A DNA stretch of 61,205 nt from JAFEDN01 sp963697455. Its GTDB lineage: Bacteria > Pseudomonadota > Gammaproteobacteria > Coxiellales > Coxiellaceae. The translations under genes were made by a program, and so were the position numbers. Within the stretch, counting starts at the first letter, position 1; the number at the start of each line of letters is the position of its first letter. Positions 1-9,100 of this stretch are shown here, piece by piece. The notes beneath the pieces were generated by a model. The model searched no databases and was not told where the DNA came from. It saw only the letters and a program-made list of their open reading frames with translations. The stretch is taken from contig CAVOOI010000026.1 of the NCBI GenBank assembly GCA_963697455.1, positions 1 through 61,205 of the forward strand. The letters are read 5' to 3'.

Positions 1-2
1 AT

Positions 3-377
3 TCAAAACCACAGTGGGGACGCGGAGGAACCCGCTTGTACCAGCTGCATTCCTTCTTCTTTGCTTAAGGGGCCTACCACTACATTTGCGCCCTGCGCAA
101 TCGCTTGATGATATAAAGAAACAATATCGCCGCTGCCGGTATCCACTATCCGGATGGTCGGCGCAGCGGCGTCATCTGCTAAAGATTGGTAATAAACTGC
201 CAAAAAGCCGTCGCGAATCGCTTGCCCGGACTCGGCGTATACACCTCGTAAAGGCAATAATAAGGCAATCCGACCAGGGGCGGGCGGCGCTGATGACCAA
301 AAACCAGCTTGACCCGCACTCATAAAACTAAGGAATAGAAATCCGGTTAACAGACAGACAATTCTTGAAGTTTTCAT
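3..377 (-). pseudogene. lpoA: LpoA/LppC-family penicillin-binding-protein activator, N-terminal fragment with frameshift
   Basis: The reading begins with a signal peptide (MKTSRIVCLLTGFLFLSF) and continues with the LppC/LpoA hallmark GRIALLLPLRG, then VVVGPLSKEE. LpoA proteins are outer-membrane lipoproteins that activate the bifunctional peptidoglycan synthase PBP1A; a mrcA gene lies in this same window at 57662-60034. Only 124 codons are open here, against several hundred in the family, and the frame closes at 3-5. Just before that stop, a C4 run (complement of 16-19) appears one base short: adding one C gives the family-like continuation PTVVLN to the window edge. So the stop is a frameshift next to the end of the sequence, either real or an assembly error. 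The start has no strong ribosome-binding site that I can see. Confidence 0.65.
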
Positions 378-420
378 GCTTTATAATGTATCTTGTTATG
401 AAAGTTCTGTAAACTGGGCA

Positions 421-549
421 GCAATTCCCGCTGCGCGAGAATTGCTGCCTGGTTTCGATGCGAAGCCCTGGCAAAGCCAGGTCTCCGCAATCAAGGGAGA
501 GATCGCTCGGCTCTTCTCTCCCTTGCGATCCCTCATCAGGGAAGATTTT
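421..549 (+). other. cluster of four inverted repeats between lpoA and the OmpA-like gene
   Basis: Four short inverted repeats follow one another: 421-427/439-445 (GCAATTC/GAATTGC), 467-472/476-481 (CCTGGC, loop AAA, GCCAGG), 492-502/515-525 (a perfect 11-bp stem), and 529-533/538-542 (TCCCT/AGGGA) followed by GATTTTT. The last pair with its T run resembles a weak rho-independent terminator reading toward the OmpA-like gene. The set could be a structured leader, or stacked repeat elements. No gene is convincing in this gap. Confidence 0.4.
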
Positions 550-602
550 TCTAGGAAAATTATAATAGAGCTGGGAATTGTACTGTTTTGGAGTAATTAA
601 TT

Positions 603-1115
603 ATGATAAAAAAACCTTGTTTGTTGATAAGCGTATTAGCTTTGCTCAGTGGTTGCGCTTCCGCGCCGCCGACCCCGCCTCCGGCCCCAGTGGTAGTTAA
701 GAAATCGCCACTGATTCAGCATCAAGTTTCGCAAATCGAGACTGCCGGGATTCAGGTCATTCAACAAGGCGACCGGTTGACGATGGTTATTCCCACTGAT
801 CAATATTTTGAACCAATGACCACTTCGGTTGCAGAAGGTCAGCAAAAAAACTTGCAGCACATGGCTATATTTGTCAAAAATTTTGCGGACCATTATCCCA
901 ATTCAGTGATCCGGGTAACCGGCTACACTGATCAAGTCTTCAGTCATAAGGCGCAATTGGAATTATCACAAAGTTATGCCAGCGTAGTCAGCTCTTATCT
1001 TTTTAATACTGGAATTGACCCACGGCGGATTGCCACTCAAGGCCGCGGCAGTAATGAACCGGTCGCAGGGGAATCAACTCCTAGTAGGGCTACTATGAAT
1101 CGCCGGGTAGTGTAG
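603..1115 (+). CDS. OmpA-domain outer-membrane lipoprotein (possibly IcmN/DotK-like)
   Basis: A 170-aa protein with a lipoprotein signal peptide whose lipobox is LLSGC (Cys at about residue 18), a proline-rich linker (PPTPPPAP) and a C-terminal OmpA/MotB-type peptidoglycan-binding domain. The domain shows VTGYTD, a typical SYLFNTGIDPRRI segment and the closing NRRV. It should tether the outer membrane to peptidoglycan. It stops two residues after NRRV, a little earlier than most members. It is divergent from lpoA and convergent with the pilus operon whose last gene ends at 1231. Small OmpA lipoproteins of this build also occur as Dot/Icm component IcmN (DotK); the phrase IQVIQQGDRLTMVIPT is compatible with that, but I cannot tell them apart here. 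Confidence 0.8.
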   Translation: MIKKPCLLISVLALLSGCASAPPTPPPAPVVVKKSPLIQHQVSQIETAGIQVIQQGDRLTMVIPTDQYFEPMTTSVAEGQQKNLQHMAIFVKNFADHYPNSVIRVTGYTDQVFSHKAQLELSQSYASVVSSYLFNTGIDPRRIATQGRGSNEPVAGESTPSRATMNRRVV

Positions 1116-1128
1116 GTTAATTAGAAAT

Positions 1129-1187
1129 CATCCCCACCCTAACCCTCCCCTTTGAAAGGGGAGGGAATAGTAGTCTGGAGTCCTTAA
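1129..1187. repeat. 59-bp dispersed repeat, copy 1 (inverted relative to 36816-36874)
   Basis: The 59 bases are the reverse complement of 36816-36874 with only two mismatches. The core is a near-perfect palindrome (CCCTCCCC, short loop, GGGGAGGG). It sits just after the stop of the OmpA-like gene, as the second copy sits just after ahcY, so it may serve as a bidirectional transcription stop between convergent genes. Confidence 0.85.
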
Positions 1188-1230
1188 GTTAACGCTCATG
1201 CGCCTTCGCGGAAATGACACTCTTACCCGA

Positions 1231-1635
1231 CTATTTGGTGTCTTCGGAAGCAGAGGCTTGCAAATCGGCGGATTCCTGCCAAGAAAGTTGATTATTGGCT
1301 TTTGCACCCAAAGCGATCGGAGCAGGTGGAGTAGCCGCTTGTTCGTATTTATGTTCCCGTAGCTCTTTCACGGAAACCGGTTTGATCACCGGCGCTGGCT
1401 GTGCATCTACTTGAGGCGCCGCCGGATTAGGATTAACAGAAGTTTGGTTTGGCTGCAGCTGGACAGATTGGTTAGGAGCTGGCGTGTCCGTCAGCGGCGC
1501 AGCGGGAATATCTGTTTGGGCTGGGGCGTTTACTGCACCTGGCGCTGGCGTAGATGGCGCTGAATTGGTGGCAGGAGGGACCGAGGTTCCCGGCGGCGCT
1601 GAAGTGACTGGCGCCGAGGTTATGCCAGCATTTTT
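1231..1635 (-). pseudogene. out-of-frame Pro/Ala-rich C-terminal tail of PilP
   Basis: Directly downstream of the PilP stop, the -1 frame stays open for about 130 codons to a TAG at 1231-1233. It reads as a low-complexity Pro/Ala/Gln/Asn-rich segment (TSAPVTSAPPGTSVPP, then NQTSVNPNPAAPQ) and ends in a more ordinary sequence (NNQLSWQESADLQASASEDTK). Joining it to PilP requires one extra A in the A5 run (complement of 1631-1635), giving IAKNAGITSAP across the junction. I read it as the authentic PilP C-terminus put out of frame by a homopolymer indel, real or technical. Programmed slippage is less likely because the site is not a complete slippery heptamer. Confidence 0.6.
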
Positions 1636-2381
1636 GCAATCTGCGCATTATTGGGTTTGGGTCCAACACCTAAGTTGGCAGCTCTCCTAGTCAGTAAATG
1701 TGAAGAGACCGTATATCCAGGTGTACTGTCATTATCGTCATTCACGCTACCTTGAAAGGCGAGAGTAATATTCTTACCTTCAATAGGTTGGAGAACAACT
1801 CCTTGATTAGTGATCGAAACCACCCGAGATCCATCGCCCAACTTGGTACCTACGCGTACCTGGGTATACTGTTCCCCCTGGCTGAGGGTTGCTGTCCACC
1901 GACCAGCCTGGCGGTCTAGATAGGCTAATTGATAATCGCCAGTGGGTTGTGAAGCCCAGTTGCTATCGCCGGGAAGAGTGTTCATAGCCGTTAAACCGCC
2001 GCCTTTAGCAGCATCGGCAATGCGCTTTTGAGCGGACGCCAGATTGGCTTGTTCTTCCAAAATCTGCCGCTTCATTTTCGTAATCTGATATTCGCGAACT
2101 AAGTTTAAGTACTCTTGCTGCCGAGGAGTTAGGCTTGAATTATCGAGGTTAGTCGGCAATTGCTGAACCACTGGCGGAGGCAGAGAACCCGCCAGCGCTG
2201 TCACCGGTGTTCCCGTGCCTGGGGCGGCAACAACCGGCACTGGCCGGGTGGGAGCAGTGGCGCCATGGACAAAATTGTAAATCTGCCACGCTAAAAAAAC
2301 CGCCGCTAAGATTGTCAACACTAACATTACTTTTTGTCTAATATTAAGTTTGGTTATGATATTCATGGCTATATTCCCCAC
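1620..2381 (-). CDS. pilP: type IVb pilus biogenesis protein PilP
   Basis: A 253-aa inner-membrane protein. It has one membrane segment near residues 18-34 (VMLVLTILAAVFLAWQIY), a Pro-rich periplasmic stretch, then the PilP signature region in which a coiled segment (QEYLNLVREYQITKMKRQIL) precedes a small beta domain (DGSRVVSITNQGVVL). In R64-type thin pili PilP works with PilO in the inner-membrane platform. The start overlaps the end of pilO by 13 bases, so the two are translationally coupled. The C-terminus is probably incomplete as it reads: the following 400 bases carry a Pro/Ala-rich extension in the -1 frame after an A5 run. Confidence 0.8.
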   Translation of the reverse strand: MGNIAMNIITKLNIRQKVMLVLTILAAVFLAWQIYNFVHGATAPTRPVPVVAAPGTGTPVTALAGSLPPPVVQQLPTNLDNSSLTPRQQEYLNLVREYQITKMKRQILEEQANLASAQKRIADAAKGGGLTAMNTLPGDSNWASQPTGDYQLAYLDRQAGRWTATLSQGEQYTQVRVGTKLGDGSRVVSITNQGVVLQPIEGKNITLAFQGSVNDDNDSTPGYTVSSHLLTRRAANLGVGPKPNNAQIAKMLA

Positions 2382-3586
2382 ACAGATAATTGAACATTTC
2401 CATTGAGCAATCCACTCCGAACTCCGACATTCATCGCTGCAATGGACAGCGGTAGTTTGTCTCCCAAAGTATTCCCTATTAACATGAGTGTATCCGGTGA
2501 AGCATCGGAAAAATTAATAGTAATCGTTCGCGATTTAGTTTGACCTAAGATTTTAGGGTCACTAATACTCACGGACTGGTTCGGGAACAATAAATCTAAT
2601 TGATCGATAATCGACGCCATCACTTGGCCTAATGGATATAAAGCTTTGGGTTTTGGCCGGTCATTTAACTGGCTAGGCACTGCAATTTCAGCGCCTTTAG
2701 AACCGAGGCTGAGCAGATAATGCTGTTCTGCCGCCCATTGCATAAGCCATTGCAAAGTTCCGCCTTGACGGGTCAGTTGCACATGATATTGGTGACCGTC
2801 ATAGCGGATATCACCGGCTTGCCATCCCGGCAAACCATAAAAGATCTGCACAGTTTGCGCCAGTTCATCTAATTGCTGTTCGGGCGCTGGCGTTTTCATC
2901 GCCGAATAAAAATCGATATAATTCAAATCCGGTTTTTGGACCACGACTTTTTGAGATACCACCTGTGAGTTTGAAGGAGGACTCATCACATAAATCCAAC
3001 CCACAATCGCCAGAACAACCGCTGCCGAGACAGCAATCATGGCTGGGGAAATTCTCGAACCCAACAATGGCAATTTTAATGCCAGCAATAGGGTTAGCAA
3101 TTGGGTGCTAGGCAATTTAGGCAGATTTTTAAAAATCGGGCCTGCCACTACTTCAAAGGTACTGATCAAGTTTTTTGGCAATATAAAATGCCCCGGCGTT
3201 TCAGTCTGAGACAAGGTCACATCGCCGCAAGTAACTACCCGGAAAGATTCATGCATCGCCATCAATGGTAGCAATTCGGCGCGCAGTTTATCGTTGTCCA
3301 CCATGACATCCAAATAAACTTCGTTAGCTCTGATCACGACTAACAAGACTTGGTTATTATCTTTGGATAACCGTTCGCAAAAAATTAAATACGCTGGTTT
3401 TTCAAACTGAATCCAGATGCTTTCTCCCAGCAAATATCCAGATTCTTTAGAAAAAACCGCTTCGATTGCACCAGGCCCCAGCGGAGAAAGCGCGACATAC
3501 TGGCCGTGCTGCTCCGACAGCAGGCGAATGCGCTGCACCATCACCCCCCGTTTACCGATAGCAATCCGTTCCCGGTAGGGTTGCAC
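2369..3586 (-). CDS. pilO: type IVb pilus inner-membrane protein PilO (PilO2 family)
   Basis: A 405-aa protein of the usual length for R64/Tcp-type PilO. The N-terminal half is soluble and mixed alpha/beta. A transmembrane segment lies near residues 181-203 (SAAVVLAIVGWIYVM) and a periplasmic domain follows (GLPGWQAGDIRYDG). The start is GTG at 3586; no ATG and no clear Shine-Dalgarno lies nearby, which suggests coupling to upstream pilN. It overlaps pilP at the 3' end. PilO is thought to belong to the inner-membrane assembly platform connecting the ATPase with the secretin. The reading frame is complete, unlike pilN just upstream. Confidence 0.85.
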   Translation of the reverse strand: MQPYRERIAIGKRGVMVQRIRLLSEQHGQYVALSPLGPGAIEAVFSKESGYLLGESIWIQFEKPAYLIFCERLSKDNNQVLLVVIRANEVYLDVMVDNDKLRAELLPLMAMHESFRVVTCGDVTLSQTETPGHFILPKNLISTFEVVAGPIFKNLPKLPSTQLLTLLLALKLPLLGSRISPAMIAVSAAVVLAIVGWIYVMSPPSNSQVVSQKVVVQKPDLNYIDFYSAMKTPAPEQQLDELAQTVQIFYGLPGWQAGDIRYDGHQYHVQLTRQGGTLQWLMQWAAEQHYLLSLGSKGAEIAVPSQLNDRPKPKALYPLGQVMASIIDQLDLLFPNQSVSISDPKILGQTKSRTITINFSDASPDTLMLIGNTLGDKLPLSIAAMNVGVRSGLLNGNVQLSVWGI

Positions 3587-3622
3587 TACAAATTGTACGC
3601 CGTCAGGTCTGTTTGATCAGAC

Positions 3623-5169
3623 TCATTGATCACCTTCTTTCATTACGATGGGCGTGATCAGCACCAGAGTTTCAATGTTTTCACTTCTGGAGCCTTTTGC
3701 ACCTAGCGCGTCGAAGGTAAAAAATTTCGCATCGGAAGTTGCATCACGTACGCGCCGGTAACCCGCCACAATCAGCGTCTCACCAGATTGGACCGCGGTG
3801 CGCTGGTTAAATACTTTTTGGGATAACGTAGGCGTTTGAATAGCCACAATGATTCGGATTATTGGCTACATCCGCCCCTACCGCGGCATTGTCCGCTTTA
3901 GTAATGATGATCCAGGTCGGATAAAGTACTGCTGAGTTGCATAAATACTTTATCACCCTGAATTTCAGGCAGGATATATAAAGTGAAACCATCGGTGACT
4001 GTCCCCGGCGTGATCGAGGAAGTAGTTCCTGCATCCGGAGTTTGGGTGGTGCTGACGCTCTTCACATAACTGGTATCGTTAGTGATGCGAATAGTCGCAA
4101 TTTGGTTATTCATAGTCACGACTTGCGGATTAGTCACTACGTGTACTTTTCCTTGCTAGTCCAGCGCATTAATAAAAGTTCGATGCTCGTTTTTGCCGAT
4201 AATAAACGAAGCCACGCCCGAAGTAGTACCGCCGGCCATTGCGACCGGAGACAAAGTGGTTGCATCCGCCAGACTGCCTAAGATCTGAAAATTAGTAAAG
4301 GTTTTAATGATAGCATCCCAGTTGATACCCATGTTCATAATCTTGATTCAACCTAACATCTAACACTTGGACTCTGATCGCAACTTGCTGAGACAAGGTA
4401 TGATTTAATTGATCTAGGTATTTACTGATGGAATCGATATTATCTGGATGATCGCTTGCACCGTCACGGTAGTGGTTGATTCTGAAATCATAAATTTACC
4501 GTCGGGAGAAATCAGTTTGCCTAGGCCATTGCGTAAATCTTCCCATACTGACAATTGCGCTTGCAAGCTACTGTATTGATCATCATTCACATCGCTTTGT
4601 ACTTCGCCTGAGCCCAGATAAGCATTACCAAAACCTGAGGTGCTGTTTTGGCCTCGACCCACCATGTAAGAGGAGAAGCCTGGCATAAATGAAATATCGA
4701 ACATCTTGGTTTGATAAGCAGACCAACTCACCACGTTGTCATCAACCATGAAATAATAACGGGTTTTAGCGGCGACGGTCTCCAGCGCGCCTCTGACGCT
4801 GCCAGAATAATGTAAGCTGACCGGCCGTTTTGCTTGCACGGTATTATCATAACGCACATTCACATCGCTGTTGCGCAATAATCGCGAGACCAGCTGATCT
4901 AACGGCATATTTTGCGCAGTCATCGTTACCGAACGGCGCATCCAAGCCGGATCTTGGCTTAAGGTGACAGGATGCTGATCAATATAAAAGCCGGGACGGC
5001 TAATCACGGGGGGCGCGCGTTCGTTGTCCGCGCCTTTGTCGGCGGCAATTTGGCGATCCGTCTGATCAACTCGTTCATAAGCTTGTTGAAAAGGCGGTAG
5101 CGCGCAAGCGGAAAGCAATAAGGTTCCACAAATTAAACTCATTAACCGGGTTAAGCGATATTTTTTCAT
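3623..5169 (-). pseudogene. pilN: type IVb pilus secretin PilN, split by four frameshifts and an amber codon
   Basis: The pieces, in transcription order, are 5169-4414, an out-of-frame stretch to about 4330, 4338-4156, 4137-3898, a short stretch, and 3847-3623. Read together they give a lipoprotein secretin: lipobox LLSAC, an N-domain (NMPLDQLVSRLLRNSDVNVR), a linker (SKYLDQLNHTLSQQVAIRVQ) and secretin-core phrases (VVTNPQVVTMNNQ, FTLYILPEIQGDKVFMQL, SGETLIVAGYRR). Breaks lie near 4443 (one base missing), 4330 (one extra, in a G run), 3913 and 3846, plus an in-frame TAG at 4153-4155 where the family has a sense codon. PilN forms the outer-membrane channel of the pilus. As written no full secretin can be made. 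Codons between the breaks are well preserved, so decay is recent or the sequence is error-prone. The 5' end overlaps the pilL stop (TAATG). Confidence 0.8.
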
Positions 5170-5618
5170 TATTTTAACGTCCTGGAGTGAATATATAACA
5201 CGTGATTACCTTGATAGAAAATCGCTTGTAATGGATAGTCGTCTAATAATTGGCGCAACACGCTGGCTAAATTGTCGCCCTGAATTTGAGCATAGCCCAC
5301 CCATTTAAAATCTTGTGGCGCATCCCAGATCACTTGATGCCAGCCGTAATGCGCGGCAATCCGCTCGACATTTTCTTTTAAAGAACCTGGATAGATAGCA
5401 ATATTCGCTAAAGGTTTCTGTCTAACAATCGCATCTTTTGGATAGATCACTGGTAACGTAGTAGGCGCTGGCGGCGGCGTATCAAATACTCCGGTCCTGG
5501 GAGGAGGCGGCAACAACGCAACTTTTTGCACAGGAGATGGCGCTGGAAGTGGCCTTACTGCTGGAGCACAACCTGCACAGAACATGGAAAGGCCGATAAG
5601 GATGGCTAGTTTATTCAT
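5169..5618 (-). CDS. pilL: PilL-type lipoprotein with TcpQ C-terminal domain
   Basis: The frame is open to 5759, but the start is taken at 5618 because AGGA lies 9 bases upstream and the protein then begins with a lipoprotein signal (MNKLAILIGLSMFCAGC). The result is about 149 aa: signal, Pro-rich spacer (LLPPPPRTGVFDTPPPAP) and a TcpQ-like domain (SLKENVERIAAHYGW to AIFYQGNHVLYI). In R64/ICE-type pili PilL is the first gene of the cluster and such domains assist secretin assembly, as TcpQ does for TcpC. The stop overlaps the pilN start by one base. It is the first pilus gene after the giant gene, 284 bases from that gene's last stop, so it may have its own promoter. Confidence 0.8.
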   Translation of the reverse strand: MNKLAILIGLSMFCAGCAPAVRPLPAPSPVQKVALLPPPPRTGVFDTPPPAPTTLPVIYPKDAIVRQKPLANIAIYPGSLKENVERIAAHYGWHQVIWDAPQDFKWVGYAQIQGDNLASVLRQLLDDYPLQAIFYQGNHVLYIHSRTLK

Positions 5619-5844
5619 AAGTAAAAATCCTATTCGCAATATAATAAATCGTCTATTTAAAAGTTTTTTATCATAATCTAATTTTTTCAAAAATGAAAGC
5701 GTGTCTCTGAAAAACCTAAGCAAATATGCGCAGATTGTGACTGCGCCCTTGTTCATCATGCTTGCGAAAGCTTATCAACATTAACTTAAACGTTGTGCAC
5801 AAAAATTTGTCATCCCTGTTTGTGCGCATGCATCAGTTGATGCC

Positions 5845-5866
5845 CATGCGCCTTCGCGGGAACGAC
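5845..5866. repeat. 22-bp fragment shared with 1197-1218
   Basis: A 22-base sequence containing CATGCGCCTTCGCGG matches 1197-1218 at 20 of 22 positions. The 5' neighbourhood contains a small inverted repeat (GCATGCATCAGTTGATGC). Both copies sit in gaps next to pilus genes and look like remnants of a dispersed palindromic repeat. Confidence 0.5.
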
Positions 5867-5901
5867 AAAAATCACTATTCAAAAACTTTATCTATTTTTT
5901 C

Positions 5902-6144
5902 CTAATTATCACGTCCCCCCAAATTTGGAGTATTTGAACTAGACCCTAAGCTAGTGGAGCTAGAGTTCGAATTGGAACTAGACGAACTAGCAGTAGAGCT
6001 GGAGCTAGATGAACTAGAACTAGAAGTATTGGCATAAATTAATTGATTCGAAACACTAGATAGGAGTGGGTTCCCCGAGGGTATTTCTTTTATGAGGCCA
6101 TTGACGTCATTCTCGTAAGTTTTGACCTCTTTCTTTTCGCTCAA
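5902..6144 (-). CDS. Ser-rich C-terminal tail of the giant protein (separate frame after a C7 tract)
   Basis: The frame covers 80 codons, opens with a TTG inside the 3' end of the giant gene and lacks a convincing ribosome-binding site. It reads SEKKEVKTYENDVNG, then a run of serines with occasional Asn, Ala and Thr, ending NTPNLGGRDN. Serine codons alternate between AGY and TCN types, which argues that the serines are maintained as protein. The same serine style occurs in the OTU protein and in the first part of the giant protein. Removing one C from the C7 tract (complement of 6151-6157) joins this tail to the giant protein without a stop, so I read it as that protein's true C-terminus and not as an independent gene. 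Confidence 0.5.
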   Translation of the reverse strand: MSEKKEVKTYENDVNGLIKEIPSGNPLLSSVSNQLIYANTSSSSSSSSSSTASSSSSNSNSSSTSLGSSSNTPNLGGRDN

Positions 6145-9100
6145 CGTTCTGGGGGGGTGGAGGAGAAATCAGCACAGAATGCTGCGGTGACGATGAAATC
6201 CGCAATCGGGGCTCTGAAACCGGCGCAGCTGAAGTCCCTGGATAAGGCGGCATACTCATACTAAAAATCTTCTGTTGAATTTTATCGTCCAAAATAATCC
6301 CAGGCTTATATGTGTCGAGTTGAGCTGTCAAATCTGGATCAGTGATTGGTCTTCGATTACACAGAGGATAGTCTGGGTCTGCCACTTTGCTATCTTTAAG
6401 ATAATGAGCTTCCCCTTCCCAAACAAGACAAGCACTGGTGACAGCGTAGCGAATCGCAATTTGGTTTATTCCGATCAAACCTTCAGGCGCCTTATCTAAT
6501 AATGCAGCCGCGTTTTTGTCTTCCACATTTATTCCCTTCCTTTCATTGGCAGCAAATAAAGAATGCTCTTCATACTTTTGACTTTTTTTCCCACAGAACC
6601 CTATTTTATATTCTTCATTTATTTTCCTGATTACCACCTGCTGTCCTTTAACCACTTTTGCTTTTTCCTCCTCCGGTAAGTTTGGCTTTGAACATTTGAT
6701 AATTGCAGGAGGATTAATGAACCCTAAATCATACTGACCTTGACTTTTTTTCATTACTAGAACCAGTTGACATGTTGCTAGTTCCTTCAGGTACATCAGG
6801 GGCATCGGAGTGGGGACATTATCCAACAATCGAATATAAATAAGTGCTTTTTTAGTCAGTTGCGCTCGTAATGGTAACTTTATTCGCGATCGCATAATCA
6901 CTTCAGTCAAATTTTTGGTACGGTCACGCTGGCCAGTGGCATAAATACCAATGGTGTTCTCCATAAGACGAGCGCACCTTGATTGTCGGATTTTGGGAGG
7001 AAGAATCGAACGAGGATTATTCGAGAACAAAATATCTACGTAATTCAATATCTTTTCTTCAGCTGGTTTGATGTGACCTCTTCCCTCCAAAATCTCCACA
7101 ATTTTTGGTAGATATGGCGTCAGGTGACTTATACTCATTATGTCCGCGGTTTCAGGTATATCTTCACCAAATGCTTGTCTGCTAATTTTACCATGTATTG
7201 GCGTTCCAGAAAGACTCGAAACTTTAAATTCCAATGAATTACCATTCTTGTTGATACAAATCTTGTTAGATTTTAATTCATCAGAAAATAAATCAAGTTC
7301 ATAACCCAAGTTTGTCTCTAAAAAACAGACCATGCCGGGAAATTCTAATGTAATACACGCCAAATCTGCTTCAGATATTTGAGTAGGGAAGTCTATAGCC
7401 GTCATTTCTCTTGCAAGTTCTTTTCCCAATATTGCGCATACAACTTCAATAACTTTAGTAAAATTTTCATATTTTACATTTATATCACTCACGGTACTGA
7501 CATCCAATGTATCTTTAATATATTGTTCCTTGTTCGAAATCTTGATCTCTTGAAAAAAATCAAAATCGAAATAAACACTTGTTTGCTCTAGAAAACTGAC
7601 TACTGGTTTTGCCCATTCTGAGGTACCTAAGGACATCTCCTCAAATTGTTGATTGGCAAAAGTAATCCACTCCACATATGCAATCATGATATTAAAAATA
7701 TATAGCCCAGGGAGCAAGCTAACATCCTCTATCCCTCCATCTTCACTCTGCTTGGTTAAATCTTTCCATCGTTCCCGGCTTGAAGGCTGGTTTGTTAGCG
7801 CATTGCGCAACTGTTTAGCCAAACATTTTTCATGTAAACGCTTATGCCAATCTTTTTTAAGTGGGTTCTGCTCACTACCAGAATTCACACACCACTGCAT
7901 AACTTGCCGCGAGTCCAGAGGAATGTCGTTGATGGCAAACGCTAAGTCAGCATCTACTTCGATTGGTTGCCGCAGTAAATGAATCAAATTATCTAATCTG
8001 GCGGTGGTTGCATCGTAACGAGATAATTTTTCTTCTTCTAAGTGTTTTTGTTTGATCCCGATTAAATAATTCAGTAGCTCCGCCTGGATGGTTTTTAGAT
8101 TGCGGCATGCAATCAGGACTGTATCGCGATTAAAACCCAGCTCACGCAAGATCAAACTGACTAAACTGACCAGATCATAGGCCTTAGCGAAATCCGCGCG
8201 AGCAAAAAATTCAGCCGCCGAACTTTTTTCTTCTCGAAGATAATGTTGAATGAGCGGCGTCAGATTGGTCAGCCCGCTACCGCTTAGAGAATTCTGGAAT
8301 TTGCTTTCCGGAGTTAACGTATTCAATCTTTCCACTAACGTCCACTCTGTAATCGGCGGAGTACCATGATCCAACGCTGCGGTTAAGTCTTTGGCATCGC
8401 CTGGCGCAGCTTTGGCTAATAGTTTAGATAGAATCAGTTCTTCAGGTGCAAATCGCGCGTTTGGATGCAGGATTGATAATAATATAGCTACCACCAAATC
8501 CAACTTGCCATTATCTCCTCGCCATTGCGACACCGCCCAGCGCAGCGTTTTTTCCAAAAACAGGCTGTGAATTTGTTGATCTTGAGTTACGAAGATATCA
8601 AAAAAAGCCTGGACTTGCCGCTCGAGAATTTCTATCGGTTTTTCATTTGACTGCTTTTCATCTATTGCATTCGCAAAAGATTCACAATGGATAAGCAAGT
8701 GTTCGCCAAACTGTTCATCATCAACTTTCGCTACTTGTGCGCGCAATGCAGCCACAGCCGAATGTAAAATTGCAGACGGTGCTAGCTGCTCCGCTTTAAA
8801 TTCGCGTTCAAGCGCCGCTTGCCAATCACGAACACATTTCTCAGCTAAATAATGCAACATACAGCTCGACAATGAAGGATTTTTTAACATCCGTTGAATG
8901 TTGGTTGCATAAGTTTGTGTATCATTAAAGTCAAAAGGTACTATGCCGTCTTGTCCAAATTGTTGATAGCCACTGATTCCAACGGATTTAAACAGCTCTT
9001 CCCAGTGTTGAGCTAAGCGGTCCAAATTAATATGTAAATAACTCTTTCCTTTATCCTCTTTTATCTCGATTACTTTAGCCTTAAAAGCAGATTCAACTAA

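Noticed and set aside
14..325. plus-strand open frame of 103 codons
   Set aside because: It lies wholly opposite the LpoA reading, which has a signal peptide and family motifs.
376..600. plus-strand open frame between lpoA and the OmpA-like gene
   Set aside because: Low-quality composition, spans the hairpin cluster and has no ribosome-binding site.
1625..1640. programmed -1 frameshift in pilP
   Set aside because: The A5 run does not form an X-XXY-YYZ heptamer in frame, and no stimulatory structure is evident; a simple indel explains it.
1484..1690. plus-strand Gly/Ala/Val-rich frame
   Set aside because: It is the mirror of the Pro/Ala-rich PilP tail, whose GC-rich codons leave the opposite strand open.
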